A stretch of DNA of 64,000 nucleotides from CBDCKR01 sp964572045 (GCA_964572045.1 CAZNEI010000002.1:1-64000); one strand, 5' to 3'; positions 1 to 8,988 are shown, numbered from the stretch's first letter. Translations and numbers: made by a program. Notes: generated by a model from the letters alone, not told the origin.

Positions 1-55
1 TAGCTCCGTTACCTTAACAATAACAGAGACTTACGAGATTACGGACGAGAACTAG

Positions 56-1243
56 CTAGACCGCCGCCCTCAGCGCATCGACAAGAGCTTCGACGTCGTC
101 CTCGTTGTTGTACAGGTGAGGTGAGACTCGCAGTGCGCTTCCCCTGAGCGACACGAAGATCTTGCGGTCCCTCAGCTCAGCCTCCAAGGCCTGCATCCCC
201 AGGCCAGCCGGCATACGCAGCCCGAAGAGATGAGCTGCTCTCCACTCGTCCCGCTCCACGGAGAAGCCGGCGGCGGCCGCCTCTTGGATCAGGGGCCCGG
301 TGAGCCTTCGGCAGTAGGCCTCCACTCTTCCTGGGGTCCAGTCGAGCACGAGACGGAGCGCAGCGGAGAGCATCGGGACGAGGATGAAGTTCGATCTCTC
401 TCCCACGTCGTAACGGATCGCGCCGGGCTGGTATGCGGACTCGTAGTCCACGAGATGCTGGAATTCCTCGCTCCTCTCACGGCCTATCCAGGTTTCCTCG
501 AGTGGGATGCCGTCGTCGAACCGGGGTCCCAGGTAGGCCGCACCGATGGAATACGGCCCGAGGAGCCATTTGTAGGCGGCGACGATGAGCGCATCCGGTC
601 GGATCTTCTTCACGTCGAACGGCATGGCGCCCACCGACTGCGTGGCGTCGACAACCAATGCGGCCCCTGCACTGCGAGCCCGTGCCGACACGGCCACCAA
701 ATCGAAAACCGTCCCATCGGTCCAGTGGACCTGAGGCACTGTGACCACGGCGGTGTCGCAGTCGATGGCCTCCAGCAGGCGCTGGTTCCAGTCCGATCCT
801 CGATGCGGGCCGTCGGGGGGCGCCACCGTTCGGAGCTCGGCCCCTGACTCCTCCGCTTTCCGACGCCACGAGTAGACGTTGCCGGGGAACTGTTCGTGCA
901 GCAGAACGATGTTCTGCCCTCGCTCCACTGGCAGGTTGCGCGCGGCGATCGCCACTCCGTATGACGCTGCCGGGATGATGGCGACGCGCTTCGGCTCAGG
1001 AGCCCCCACGAGACGGGCGAAGAGCTCCCGCACCCGGTCGCTCTCCGCGAAGAAGTCGGGAGGATGAACGGCCGCGGGCGTCCGCTTCTGCTGGATCCCG
1101 GCGATGCCGGCTGCCTCGACCACCTTGGGAAGGGGGCTGAAGTAGGCGCAATTCAAATAGTGGACGTCCTTGGGAAGGCTGAAGGCCTTCCGCTGGCACG
1201 AAACGACGCCCTCCTCCACTTCCACCGAGGCTTGTCGGTTCAT
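56..1243 (-). CDS. Class V aminotransferase-fold PLP-dependent enzyme
   Basis: A cytoplasmic PLP enzyme of fold type I, aminotransferase class V family (relatives include cysteine desulfurases, kynureninases and isopenicillin-N epimerase-like proteins). Counting from the Met at 1243, the cofactor-binding VVDATQSVG segment (Asp about 199) and the AAYKWLLGPYSIG segment (probable Schiff-base Lys about 225) are in the usual order and spacing, so the protein looks catalytically intact. No signal peptide is visible. I chose the ATG at 1243 because it makes an ATGA overlap with the stop of the upstream TAXI lipoprotein gene, which implies translational coupling; an in-frame ATG at 1261 would add six residues. 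The substrate cannot be read from sequence. The family call is secure, the specificity is not. Confidence 0.88.
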   Translation of the reverse strand: MNRQASVEVEEGVVSCQRKAFSLPKDVHYLNCAYFSPLPKVVEAAGIAGIQQKRTPAAVHPPDFFAESDRVRELFARLVGAPEPKRVAIIPAASYGVAIAARNLPVERGQNIVLLHEQFPGNVYSWRRKAEESGAELRTVAPPDGPHRGSDWNQRLLEAIDCDTAVVTVPQVHWTDGTVFDLVAVSARARSAGAALVVDATQSVGAMPFDVKKIRPDALIVAAYKWLLGPYSIGAAYLGPRFDDGIPLEETWIGRERSEEFQHLVDYESAYQPGAIRYDVGERSNFILVPMLSAALRLVLDWTPGRVEAYCRRLTGPLIQEAAAAGFSVERDEWRAAHLFGLRMPAGLGMQALEAELRDRKIFVSLRGSALRVSPHLYNNEDDVEALVDALRAAV

Positions 1244-2202
1244 CGTCCCATGATCCACCATTCTTGCGTCCCGGGGTGAAGGGGGATGGGAGCGTCTTGA
1301 AAGTGATCGAGATCCATCTGCCCGACAGTCTCGTGGGCGCCCTCCAACCCCTCGCGCGCCTCAGTCACAACAGTCAGAACGCCCCGCACTACATCGTTCG
1401 AGAGTCGCTCGGGGGCCAAGACCCAGTTGAGCACCGCCGCTGTCTGAATGGGCTCGGCGACGCTTGGATAGGTCGCGGCAGGGATCTCCCCTGCGGCGAG
1501 GTACGGATAGCGTGCAATCAGCTCCCGGAGTCGCTCGGGCTCAATCGAGATCATCCTGGCATCGCCTCGGTCCGTGGCCTCCGAAACGACGGCAAGCGGA
1601 TAGCCCGCACTAATGAGCGCCGCGTCGATGCTCCGGTCCCTCAGCGCTGTTGCGGACTCAGCGAGCGTCAGGTAGCGAGCGTCCACGTCCTCGAACGTCA
1701 GGCCGTGCACCTCGAGGATCCTGCGCGACATCTGCTCGGCCCCACTGGCAGGCGTCCCGACCGATACCCTCAGGTCCTTCAGGTCCGAAACCAACCGCGC
1801 CTCTTGCTCGGCCGAGACAAGGACGTGGGTGAAGCTGGGATAGAGCGGCGCTACGATCCTGAGACTCTCCATCGGCTCGCCGAATTCAGCGCTGCCGAAG
1901 TACGCCTCGTGGATCGCGTTGCCCGTGGCAAACGCCAGATCGATCTCGCCTGCCGCGAGGCGGATCACGTTCTCGACTGCGCCGCCCGTGACCTCAGCCG
2001 CATAGGAACGTGTGGAATCGGCCAGCGACAGGAGTCCGGCGAGGGCAGCGCCGAGGGGATGGTAGATTCCGGCGGGGCTTCCGGTTCCGATGCTGACGAC
2101 GGGGACGGGGGCGTAGCCGTCACCGCCGCACGCCGAGGCCAACGCTACGACTCCGACAGCCAGCCGGCCGAACGCCGGTCGACGCCTTTCGGTGCTCTTC
2201 AC
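1240..2202 (-). CDS. TAXI-family TRAP-type solute-binding lipoprotein
   Basis: A periplasmic solute-binding protein of the TAXI group, which normally feeds a fused TRAP membrane permease. After the signal sequence it begins VVSIGTGSPAGIYHPLG, the family's typical first strand and ligand loop. The GTG at 2202 gives a compact lipoprotein signal ending in LASAC (Cys about 25). The open frame extends to a TTG at 2256 that has no ribosome-binding site, so I prefer 2202. The stop overlaps the downstream aminotransferase start by 4 nt. No TRAP permease gene is present on either side in this window, so its transport partner is elsewhere or it acts as a sensor or binding protein. TAXI proteins often bind glutamate or other organic acids; the ligand here is unknown. 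Confidence 0.85.
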   Translation of the reverse strand: MKSTERRRPAFGRLAVGVVALASACGGDGYAPVPVVSIGTGSPAGIYHPLGAALAGLLSLADSTRSYAAEVTGGAVENVIRLAAGEIDLAFATGNAIHEAYFGSAEFGEPMESLRIVAPLYPSFTHVLVSAEQEARLVSDLKDLRVSVGTPASGAEQMSRRILEVHGLTFEDVDARYLTLAESATALRDRSIDAALISAGYPLAVVSEATDRGDARMISIEPERLRELIARYPYLAAGEIPAATYPSVAEPIQTAAVLNWVLAPERLSNDVVRGVLTVVTEAREGLEGAHETVGQMDLDHFQDAPIPLHPGTQEWWIMGR

Positions 2203-2618
2203 CTCGACACTATCCCCAGACCGCAGTTCCGCTGGACCGCCCCCGCTACTCCTCAAGAAACGATAACCGCTAGGTCCGACATTTCGAACCCTCCTCGAAC
2301 CCGCAACCGACGCGAGCGACCCGAACGTGCATCCTCGAACCCGTCGGCCCTGAAATCAGGCTTTCCCGTATTGCACCACGGGAGGCTTGGCAGGCTCCCG
2401 GTGCTTACCCCTCGTCACATTGAGCTCGCCCCGCTCCATCCGCGACCGCGCCAGATCCCATCCCCAGCCTCCCGTACGACTCTGATCGAGGAAACCCCTC
2501 GTCTCACCACCACCTCTGCTTCACCCAACCCTCTTGGCCCCGGCCGACCGGCTACGTTATCGTTGGAAACCCCGGGTCGCGCTGGCCTCGGGACATCCTG
2601 TTACAACGAAGAAAGCTG
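2203..2618. other. Intergenic region between divergent genes, with short repeats
   Basis: About 415 bases with no convincing gene. An 11-base direct repeat (CCTCGAACCCG) occurs at 2293-2303 and 2333-2343, exactly 40 bases apart. Three small inverted repeats follow (CCTGA/TCAGG near 2350, CCCGT/ACGGG near 2366-2383 and GGGAG/CTCCC near 2381-2400). The region must carry promoters for both flanking genes, but I see no strong -35/-10 pair. Confidence 0.35.
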
Positions 2619-3194
2619 ATGGGCCTTCGCACGAATCCTGATCGCATCTTGGAGAACATTGACCGGCAGCGGAGCCGGGAAGAAGAAGGTTACGGGGGGC
2701 AACATCGCCAGGCCGTGGGGAGGGACCTCGATACCACTCTCCCGGACATCGACGCAACGACGCCGGAGCGAATGCGCCGGATCTTCGGTGTCGTGGAGCG
2801 GAGCTACACGAAGGCTGCCTCAAACGTCGAACTCGGCAAGCTCGCCTCGCATTTTCGCACCGTGGGTGATATCCCGACGCACCATGCCCGAGGGGACGTG
2901 GCGGTCGCGGTGCAGTACATCGATTCTCCCCGCCCCGACGACGTGGGTATGGCGCCGTTCGAGATTGTTCCGGAGCGTCTGGTCGAGGCAAAGAAGGAGA
3001 CCAAGACCAGCCGCCCCGACGTGAACGCTCTCAAGGTGCTGCGGGTCGAGATCCGAGACGGCGTGATGGCCGCCTACAAGAAGGTCGAGCCGAGGATCCG
3101 GGACGCGTTGAGGGATCGCGCCGACATGGGGCATATCGCAGTACAGGTAACGATGGACGTGCGTCCCGTGATCGACCTCAAGGTTAGCGAATAG
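2619..3194 (+). CDS. Hypothetical protein
   Basis: A 191-residue protein I do not recognise. It is rich in charged residues (Asp, Glu, Lys, Arg), without a signal peptide or membrane segment, so probably cytoplasmic. The C-terminal half (VLRVEIRDGVMAAYKKVEPR then HIAVQVTMDVRPVIDLKV) reads like alternating strands and helices. Residue composition is far more protein-like than in the overlapping frames. The ATG follows a purine-rich stretch (GAAGAAAG). It is one of only two plus-strand genes left of the origin and stands alone between long intergenic regions. It could be a lineage-specific gene; no function is claimed. Confidence 0.55.
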   Translation: MGLRTNPDRILENIDRQRSREEEGYGGQHRQAVGRDLDTTLPDIDATTPERMRRIFGVVERSYTKAASNVELGKLASHFRTVGDIPTHHARGDVAVAVQYIDSPRPDDVGMAPFEIVPERLVEAKKETKTSRPDVNALKVLRVEIRDGVMAAYKKVEPRIRDALRDRADMGHIAVQVTMDVRPVIDLKVSE

Positions 3195-3332
3195 CCGAGG
3201 CCGCTGGCCTGGCCATCCTCCCCGCACGACGCTCGTGCGCCTCACGGCAAGTCCGGGGCGTCCCCCGGGGCCTCGGTCGGCATCGTCACTGTCACACGTG
3301 CGGGCCCAAGCTCTCCGGAGCGGTCGTTCAAA

Positions 3333-3362
3333 GCCCGCGGGGGTGACGCCACCTCCGTGGGC
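3333..3362 (+). terminator. Strong hairpin in convergent intergenic region
   Basis: Thirteen positions on each side (3333-3345 and 3350-3362) pair completely around an ACGC loop when read as plus-strand RNA, with two G-U wobbles. On the minus strand those two pairs become A-C mismatches, so the structure favours plus-strand RNA. It lies 139 nt after the stop of the hypothetical gene and before the convergent racemase gene. There is no U-tract, so it may be a factor-assisted terminator or an RNA-end stabiliser. Nothing else was recognised in 3195-3559 apart from small GC hairpins near 3412-3422 and 3468-3482. Confidence 0.4.
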
Positions 3363-3559
3363 GCGAGCGATCACGGGGACCTTGAGGCCTCAGCCTCGGC
3401 CAATGCGGAATCGCCCTTTCGGGCTAATTGCTAATGGAGGGGCCGCCCGTCAGAGGTGTACCCGCTTGCCTCGTCGAGGCGCGGCTCGCCACCCCTTGCG
3501 CCCAGGATTCGGAGTGCCGTCCCGCGTGAGAGTCTCACAACGTCGTTCCCAGAGCCTCC

Positions 3560-4660
3560 TCAGAAGACCTCCCTGCGGACCGTCCACTCCGCGAGGTGAT
3601 CTGCCCTAAGCTCCACGCCGATGCCTGGGCCCTGCGGGACGCGGATCTCGCCGTTCTCCACGCTAAACTCCGGGTCCACAATATCTTCGTGCCAGTAGCG
3701 ACGGCTCGCCGAAATATCCCCTGGGAGCGTGAAGCCCGGCAGAGTGGCCAAGGCAACGTTGTGCGCTCTTCCCACGCCCGACTCAAGCATGCCGCCGCAC
3801 CACAGGGCCACGCCCCTCTCCACACAAAAATCGTGGATCGCCTTGGAGGACCGTATGCCGCCAACCCTTCCGGGCTTCACGTTGATGATCCGGCAGGCCC
3901 CGAGCTCGACGGCCAGCTCGGCGTCACGTGGTGAGCGGATCGACTCGTCCAGGCAGATTGGGGTGGCGAGCCGTTCCTGTAGTCGGGCGTGGTCCAGGTA
4001 ATCGTCATAGGCAAGGGGTTGCTCGATCATCATGAGGTCGAGCTCATCCAACTGCTGCAGCCTGGAGGCATCGTCCAGCGTGTACGCAGAGTTCGCGTCA
4101 GCCATCATGGGAAGATCGGGAAACCGTTCCCGCAGGCCGGTCAACATCTCGACGTCGCGTCCCGGCTTGATCTTAATCTTGATGCGAGCGTAGCTCTGTT
4201 CGACGAAGCGCTCCACCTTGCGATACAACTCCTCGTCGGTCGATTGGAGCCCGATGCTCACACCGACTCGGACCGTGTCGCGGATCCCCCCGACCCGGTC
4301 GGCAAGGCGCGCTCCCTTCAGCTTCGCCTCAAGGTCATACGCGGCCATCTCCACAGCCGCCTTGGCCATTGGATGCCCACGGATCCAACGCACTGGATCC
4401 AGAATCCGGGTTGCCTCCGCCGGCACTGTATCCACGATCACCGGCAAGATGAACTCGGTAAGGAGCGACCACGCGGTATTCGTTGTCTCGTAGGAGTAGC
4501 CGGGAGTCTCACCCGCCACGCACTCGCTCCAGCCCTCCGCGCCAGCGGAAAACAGGGTGAGCAACATGATTCGGCGATCGTGGGCCACACCGCTTGAGAT
4601 CTCGAACGGCTCCCGTAGTTGCATGCGCACTTCGCGCAGCTCGATGCGATCGATCTTCAC
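3560..4660 (-). CDS. N-succinylamino acid racemase / o-succinylbenzoate synthase family (enolase superfamily)
   Basis: A 366-residue enolase-superfamily enzyme of the muconate-lactonizing subgroup, closest in motifs to the NSAR/OSBS family. The KIKIKPG segment carries the K161-x-K163 catalytic pair. Metal ligands are D188 (MADANSAYT), E213 (IEQPLA) and D238 (LDESIRS). K262 (NVKPGRVGG) is the opposite-face acid/base. The C-terminal WCGGMLESGVGRAHN segment is family-typical. NSAR enzymes interconvert D- and L-N-succinylamino acids; OSBS makes the menaquinone precursor. No men genes are nearby, whereas a COG3375 acetyltransferase and an M20 hydrolase lie directly upstream on the same strand, which favours the racemase role. 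Start at ATG 4660; the gap to the upstream gene is 72 nt. Confidence 0.9.
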   Translation of the reverse strand: MKIDRIELREVRMQLREPFEISSGVAHDRRIMLLTLFSAGAEGWSECVAGETPGYSYETTNTAWSLLTEFILPVIVDTVPAEATRILDPVRWIRGHPMAKAAVEMAAYDLEAKLKGARLADRVGGIRDTVRVGVSIGLQSTDEELYRKVERFVEQSYARIKIKIKPGRDVEMLTGLRERFPDLPMMADANSAYTLDDASRLQQLDELDLMMIEQPLAYDDYLDHARLQERLATPICLDESIRSPRDAELAVELGACRIINVKPGRVGGIRSSKAIHDFCVERGVALWCGGMLESGVGRAHNVALATLPGFTLPGDISASRRYWHEDIVDPEFSVENGEIRVPQGPGIGVELRADHLAEWTVRREVF

Positions 4661-4732
4661 CGCTTCCTCTCGTCGGGGGGCCCTTGGCGCAAGCGTGGCG
4701 GCTCTCCGGCCCGGCTTCCGGTTCCGATGGCC

Positions 4733-5560
4733 CTAGCCGAGGGCCTTCAGAAGGTACTCGGAGTAAGCTGGGCGGCGGTAGAGCTCCCGCACTTCGTAGT
4801 CTCGTGCCAACAGAGACGACAGGACTGCCCGCGTGGCGTGCCGCCACCGCACGGCCGCGTTGAGCGACTCGCCCTTGATCTCTTGGACAGAGGTCGGGAT
4901 CGGAACCAGCACACACGGCGCTTCGAGAGCTAGATCGGGTGCGGTGGGCATCGGGAGTCCGTGCTCTTCAACGACCTCGAAGGCGGGCACCGCACCCTTA
5001 TCCGCACCTGCCTCCGGCCCGGACCGACCCTCAACCAAGCGGGAAAGCACTCGTTCCGAGTCCAGCGTCCACGTCGGGACGAGGCGGTCCGTGCCGATGC
5101 CCTGGTGGAGGGGGGAATCGGTCTCACCGTACATGTCCCGAACGTATTCCTGGGCCACGGCGCCGAGCTTGTTGAGATTCAGGTGGGCGTTCTTGGACTC
5201 GAGGGGATCGAAGGTCCAATGAACGCGGGTGATGCCCATCTTGAGAAGCCGCTCCCTCTGGTACGCCTTCAGACGAACACCCAACCCCGAGTTTTGCAGG
5301 TCCCGCCGCACCGCCAGCATGTCGGACCAGTGAACGATCTCACCGCTCTCGACGCCCGTCATTCCGTAGACGAATCCGGCCAACCTGCCGTGCTCGTCAT
5401 AGGCTCCGGCCGTGATTCCTCCAAGTCGCTGGCTAACCTTCAGAACCGCGACCGCAACACGCTCCGAAAAGCCGGCGCCCCAGATCTCTTCCTGGAAGCG
5501 AACGCACTCTCGAAACTCCTCGGTGGTCTCGAAGGAACGGATCGCGAAGCTGGACGCCAT
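4733..5560 (-). CDS. COG3375-type GNAT acyltransferase (probable amino acid N-succinyltransferase)
   Basis: A 275-residue GNAT-fold protein. The acyl-CoA-binding region is in the middle (QNSGLGVRLKAYQRERLL, then ITRVHWTFDPLESKNAHLNL and LNKLGAVAQEYVRDMYG), a pattern typical of COG3375, whose genes commonly sit beside NSAR/OSBS genes. Family knowledge: the Geobacillus member N-succinylates D-amino acids with succinyl-CoA to feed the racemase. The ATG at 5560 has a strong GGGGGAG ribosome-binding site. The open frame continues upstream to 5851, but that part is proline/arginine-rich and overlaps the MarR gene, so I exclude it. It probably shares a transcript with the downstream racemase. Cytoplasmic. 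Confidence 0.82.
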   Translation of the reverse strand: MASSFAIRSFETTEEFRECVRFQEEIWGAGFSERVAVAVLKVSQRLGGITAGAYDEHGRLAGFVYGMTGVESGEIVHWSDMLAVRRDLQNSGLGVRLKAYQRERLLKMGITRVHWTFDPLESKNAHLNLNKLGAVAQEYVRDMYGETDSPLHQGIGTDRLVPTWTLDSERVLSRLVEGRSGPEAGADKGAVPAFEVVEEHGLPMPTAPDLALEAPCVLVPIPTSVQEIKGESLNAAVRWRHATRAVLSSLLARDYEVRELYRRPAYSEYLLKALG

Positions 5561-5714
5561 TTCGTTCAGCTCCCCCATCGACGAGGATGACGACCGCTCT
5601 CGGCCGGGGCACTTGCACCACTTGAACGCCACAGATCTGCCCGGCCCGCCCGCCCCACCGGGAAAAACGACGAGAAAGGCCCGGGGTGCTCCCCCTGGTT
5701 CAATCGGCCAAACC

Positions 5715-6251
5715 TCACCGACGGGCTCGGCGCAGAAGGAACTCGGCGGCGGCGGCTTGAAGGGATTCGATACTCGTACGGCCAAGGAGCTCCTGCGCTT
5801 CCTCCCCCGCCGATCTCCAGTGAGGCATCGCCCGCGTGAGAACTCCCGCACCGTCGGAGGTAAGGGCCAATGCTCTCGGGCACCCAGGGAAGGGCACCTC
5901 CTCCACCCAGCCCCTCCTCTTCAACAGGGAGAGCCCACGACTCACCGTGGACTTGTCCATCTCGAGGTATCGACCCACATCCACGGCGCGAAGACCGTCC
6001 ATCGAGGCGATGAGCGCCAGAACCGTAAGCTGATTGACGCCAAGGCCGGTCGGACGCAACGCTTCATCGTAAAGCCGGGTGAGCAGTCGGTCCAACATCC
6101 GCGTGCGGCTGCACACGCACGTGCGGAGGATCTCGCGCGCTCCTTCCTTGAACGCGGCGCCCTGCCCCCGTCCGCCTGCGCCATCTCCGCCGCTTTCAGC
6201 CCCAGATCCTAGAGAATCCGTCTGGACCTTCGTAGCGGACTCGGGGACCAT
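5715..6251 (-). CDS. MarR-family transcriptional regulator
   Basis: A 178-residue winged-helix regulator. After about 25 low-complexity Gly/Ser residues come a dimerisation helix (RTRMLDRLLTRLYDEALR), the GLGVNQLTVLALIASMDG segment, and the DNA-recognition region VDVGRYLEMDKSTVSRGL followed by LLKRRGWVEEV; that is the standard MarR order. The ATG at 6251 has GGAAGGG just upstream and avoids overlap with the M20 gene that ends at 6281; the frame stays open further upstream. Being between the M20 hydrolase and the GNAT/racemase pair, it is the likely local regulator, possibly responding to an amino acid or N-acyl derivative. The ligand is not deducible. Confidence 0.82.
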   Translation of the reverse strand: MVPESATKVQTDSLGSGAESGGDGAGGRGQGAAFKEGAREILRTCVCSRTRMLDRLLTRLYDEALRPTGLGVNQLTVLALIASMDGLRAVDVGRYLEMDKSTVSRGLSLLKRRGWVEEVPFPGCPRALALTSDGAGVLTRAMPHWRSAGEEAQELLGRTSIESLQAAAAEFLLRRARR

Positions 6252-6280
6252 GGACCCTTCCGACGGAATTGCATCAGCGA

Positions 6281-7507
6281 CTAGTGTGCTGGTGATGACC
6301 GCAACCCTGCCTTCCCTCCGGCCGGCGAAGTTGCATGGCCAATGTCGGGAAGCATGAGGAGGAGCGTCAAGAGCGCGGTGCGCTCCAGCAGCTTGTCGAT
6401 CCTTATGAACTCGTGGAGCGCGTGGGCACCTCCGCCCACAGGACCCAAGCCGTCGACGGTGGCTGTATGGAGGCTCGTAATGTTGCCGTCGGAGGCGCCT
6501 CCAGAATGTCCTTTCCTCAGATCGAGTCCCATGTTGTAGCCGCATTCGCGCACGGCTTCCCACAGTGCTCGGTTCCTGGGCGTCGCCTCCATGGGAGCGC
6601 GATCCACGGCGCCGTTGATTTCCAGACGTGTGCCAGGCGTCGTGGGCGTGAGACTGCGGATCGCCGTTTCGACAGCGCGGGCATCCTCAAGGGTGCTGAC
6701 ACGGACATCGACCCGGGCTCGACACTCGGCCGCCACGACGTTGGCGCGCGTGCCTCCGCGAACCGTCCCGACGTTCACCCCGATGCCTCGCTCCCGATCC
6801 GTCAGTCGATGTAGCGCTTGGATGACGTGCGACATCTCCTCGACGGCGCTCGCCCCCGCCTCCGGATCGAGCCCGGAGTGGGAAGCCTTGCCAACCACGC
6901 GGATCTCGAATCCTCCCACGCCTCGACGGGTGGTCTTGATCCTTCCCTCCGGTCCCAGAGCGGGCTCCAATACCAAGGTCCGCCTGGCTGCCTTGGCGAG
7001 CCGCTCGATATGGCGATGAGACTCCGGGCTCCCGATCTCCTCGTCCGAGTTCATGAAGACGACCGGCGCGATCGCGGGCTCGAGCTCTAACTCCGCCAGC
7101 GCTCGCAGGGCAAACACGATTTGGACAAGGCCTCCCTTCATGTCGAACACCCCGGGTCCGCGCACGACGCCCTTCTCCCAGTCGACCTCGACACGCATAC
7201 GCTCGACGCTTCCAAGGGGCCACACGGTGTCCGTATGCCCCAAGAGGAGCTGGATAGGCGTGTCTGCCTCCACCGGGCGACCTCTCGGAGACAACTCGAG
7301 GTGGCCCCCGGTCCTTCGCCCGGGCAGGTGACGCCACGCGTACCCGATCGATTCAAGGGCACGTCGAAGCAGGGACTGCACGGGCAGCTGGGTCTCGGGC
7401 ACCAGGGACGGAGACTCGAGGTCGGCCAGCTCGGTGAGCAGCCTCACCATCGCGTCCCGCTGATCGGAGACGCACGCGATGATCCGCGCGGCGAGGGGAT
7501 CCCTCAT
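6281..7507 (-). CDS. M20-family metallohydrolase (glutamate carboxypeptidase / N-acyl amino acid hydrolase type)
   Basis: A 408-residue M20 peptidase. The first zinc motif LLGHTDTVWPLGSVE, the bridging-Asp region GVFDMKGGLVQI and the MNSDEEIGSPESH segment (general-base Glu-Glu) are in order. A dimerisation insert follows (KASHSGLDPEAGASAVEE), and the C-terminal GGAHALHEF segment supplies the last His ligand. No signal peptide is seen, so it is probably cytoplasmic. The ATG at 7507 starts just after the glcF stop and has a GGAG site inside the end of glcF, so the two are likely co-transcribed. Next to a racemase and an acyltransferase, it could remove the succinyl group from N-succinyl-L-amino acids; a folate- or peptide-directed role is also possible. 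Confidence 0.88.
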   Translation of the reverse strand: MRDPLAARIIACVSDQRDAMVRLLTELADLESPSLVPETQLPVQSLLRRALESIGYAWRHLPGRRTGGHLELSPRGRPVEADTPIQLLLGHTDTVWPLGSVERMRVEVDWEKGVVRGPGVFDMKGGLVQIVFALRALAELELEPAIAPVVFMNSDEEIGSPESHRHIERLAKAARRTLVLEPALGPEGRIKTTRRGVGGFEIRVVGKASHSGLDPEAGASAVEEMSHVIQALHRLTDRERGIGVNVGTVRGGTRANVVAAECRARVDVRVSTLEDARAVETAIRSLTPTTPGTRLEINGAVDRAPMEATPRNRALWEAVRECGYNMGLDLRKGHSGGASDGNITSLHTATVDGLGPVGGGAHALHEFIRIDKLLERTALLTLLLMLPDIGHATSPAGGKAGLRSSPAH

Positions 7508-7508
7508 C

Positions 7509-8918
7509 TCAGTTCTCCTGCCCCCGGGGCGCCACCCTTCCACGGTGGCCAGTCCGGCCTACCGACGCCGCGACCCCCCTTTCGTACAAACCCGCCCGAC
7601 GGTAGCTCTCGTCTAAGAGCTCCACCAGATGGTGGGACGGAACGGGCGAACCTGAAAGGAGAAGGCCGGCTCCGATCTGCATAATGCAGCCGGCATTGGC
7701 GGTGACCACCGCCGTGGCGCCTGTCCGGACGACTTCCGCCACCTTATCGGACCCGATCCGCCCGCTCATCTCGGGATGGGTCATGCCGTAGATGCCGGCG
7801 CCTCCGCAACACTCCTCCTCGCTAGGCAGAGGGACCACTTCCAGCTCGGGGATCCTCCGAAGCACCGCTCGAGGCGCCTCCTTCAAACCCTGCGCATGGC
7901 AGAGGTGGCACGCAGCGTCGTACGCGACCCGAAGCGGCACGGGAGCTCCGACGGGCACGTCCGAGTCGGCGAGCAACTCCGAGAGGTCTCGGGTGGCCTC
8001 GGCAACCTGCCGGGCCGGATCCGAGAACTTCGTGCTATCCGCCAAGAGGTGACCGTACTCCTTCATTGCCGCTCCGCAACCCGCGGCATTCGCCACCACG
8101 TAGTCGACGTTCGCCCTTGCGAAGGCTTCGACGTTGGCTCGAGCGAGCGTGCGCGCGTTCTCGGTATCGCCAGCATGCAGGTGTAGGGCCCCGCAGCATC
8201 GCTGGCCTCCGACTTGCACCATCGTGAACCCGCTCGCGCGGAGGACCCGTTCCGTGGAGCGGTTGACGTGGGCGAAGAGGCTGGCTTGGACGCACCCCGT
8301 TAGGAGCGCGACCCGAACCGGCCTGGACACCCCGTCACGGTCGCGGTCTTCTGAAGCGCGGAGTTCCGACCGAGCTGCCCGCGCGATCGGGGTGGGAAGA
8401 GGGAGTCGAGTCCTCCGGCTCGCCGCCAGCATTGCCGACCCGAACCGGAGGGGGTGAAGTCGGGGGGAGGCCGGGGTCAGTTTCGCCACGAGTCGGGCAA
8501 GGCCCAAGCCACGGACCATGCTCGCGGCGCGCATGCACCACCTGAACCACAGGCGCCGCTTGATCAGCCAGAGCAAGACGCGGACCAATGGTCGGGGTTT
8601 GCGCGCCTGGTAGGCGACGTCGCGCGCGCTTTCCAGCAACAGGCCGTACTCTACGCCTGAGGGGCAGACGGGTTCACAGGCACGGCAGCCCAAGCATCGG
8701 TCGATGTGAGTCTGGAAGGCATCGGACCCGGCGGGCAACCTGCCCTCCACCACCGCGCGCATGAGATGTAGCCGTCCACGCGGCGAATCGTTCTCGTCGG
8801 CCAGCCGGACGTAGGTCGGACACGCCGGCAGACAAAAGCCGCAATGAACGCAGGGGACCAGCCGCTCCGCCTGAGCCTCGAGGGCCGCCGACAGCGCACG
8901 TTCCGCGCGTGCCGTCAT
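7509..8918 (-). CDS. glcF: Glycolate oxidase iron-sulfur subunit GlcF
   Basis: The electron-transfer subunit of the glycolate oxidase complex (glycolate to glyoxylate). The N-terminus has two [4Fe-4S] ferredoxin motifs (CVHCGFCLPACPTY and CLGCRACEPVCPSG). The C-terminal half has two CCG domains (GGQRCCGALHLHAGD and SEEECCGGAGIYGMTHPEM), the standard architecture, at 469 residues. I chose ATG 8918 because GAAGGGGT lies at good spacing; the frame is open to 8954. The gene order is glcD-glcE-glcF on the minus strand. A nearly abutting M20 gene follows. Confidence 0.93.
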   Translation of the reverse strand: MTARAERALSAALEAQAERLVPCVHCGFCLPACPTYVRLADENDSPRGRLHLMRAVVEGRLPAGSDAFQTHIDRCLGCRACEPVCPSGVEYGLLLESARDVAYQARKPRPLVRVLLWLIKRRLWFRWCMRAASMVRGLGLARLVAKLTPASPRLHPLRFGSAMLAASRRTRLPLPTPIARAARSELRASEDRDRDGVSRPVRVALLTGCVQASLFAHVNRSTERVLRASGFTMVQVGGQRCCGALHLHAGDTENARTLARANVEAFARANVDYVVANAAGCGAAMKEYGHLLADSTKFSDPARQVAEATRDLSELLADSDVPVGAPVPLRVAYDAACHLCHAQGLKEAPRAVLRRIPELEVVPLPSEEECCGGAGIYGMTHPEMSGRIGSDKVAEVVRTGATAVVTANAGCIMQIGAGLLLSGSPVPSHHLVELLDESYRRAGLYERGVAASVGRTGHRGRVAPRGQEN

Positions 8919-8988
8919 CGGGCACCCCTTCGCGGCAAAGGCCCCGACCCGCAAGCCGGCCCGGGCGCCGGGGCAACGTTCCGTCCGA

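Noticed and set aside
1264..2619. A 451-codon plus-strand frame opposite the TAXI gene
   Set aside because: Reverse reading of the TAXI gene plus intergenic DNA; no domain or start signal.
4944..5590. Long plus-strand frames opposite the GNAT gene
   Set aside because: They are the reverse reading of a well-supported GNAT protein and have no recognisable domains.
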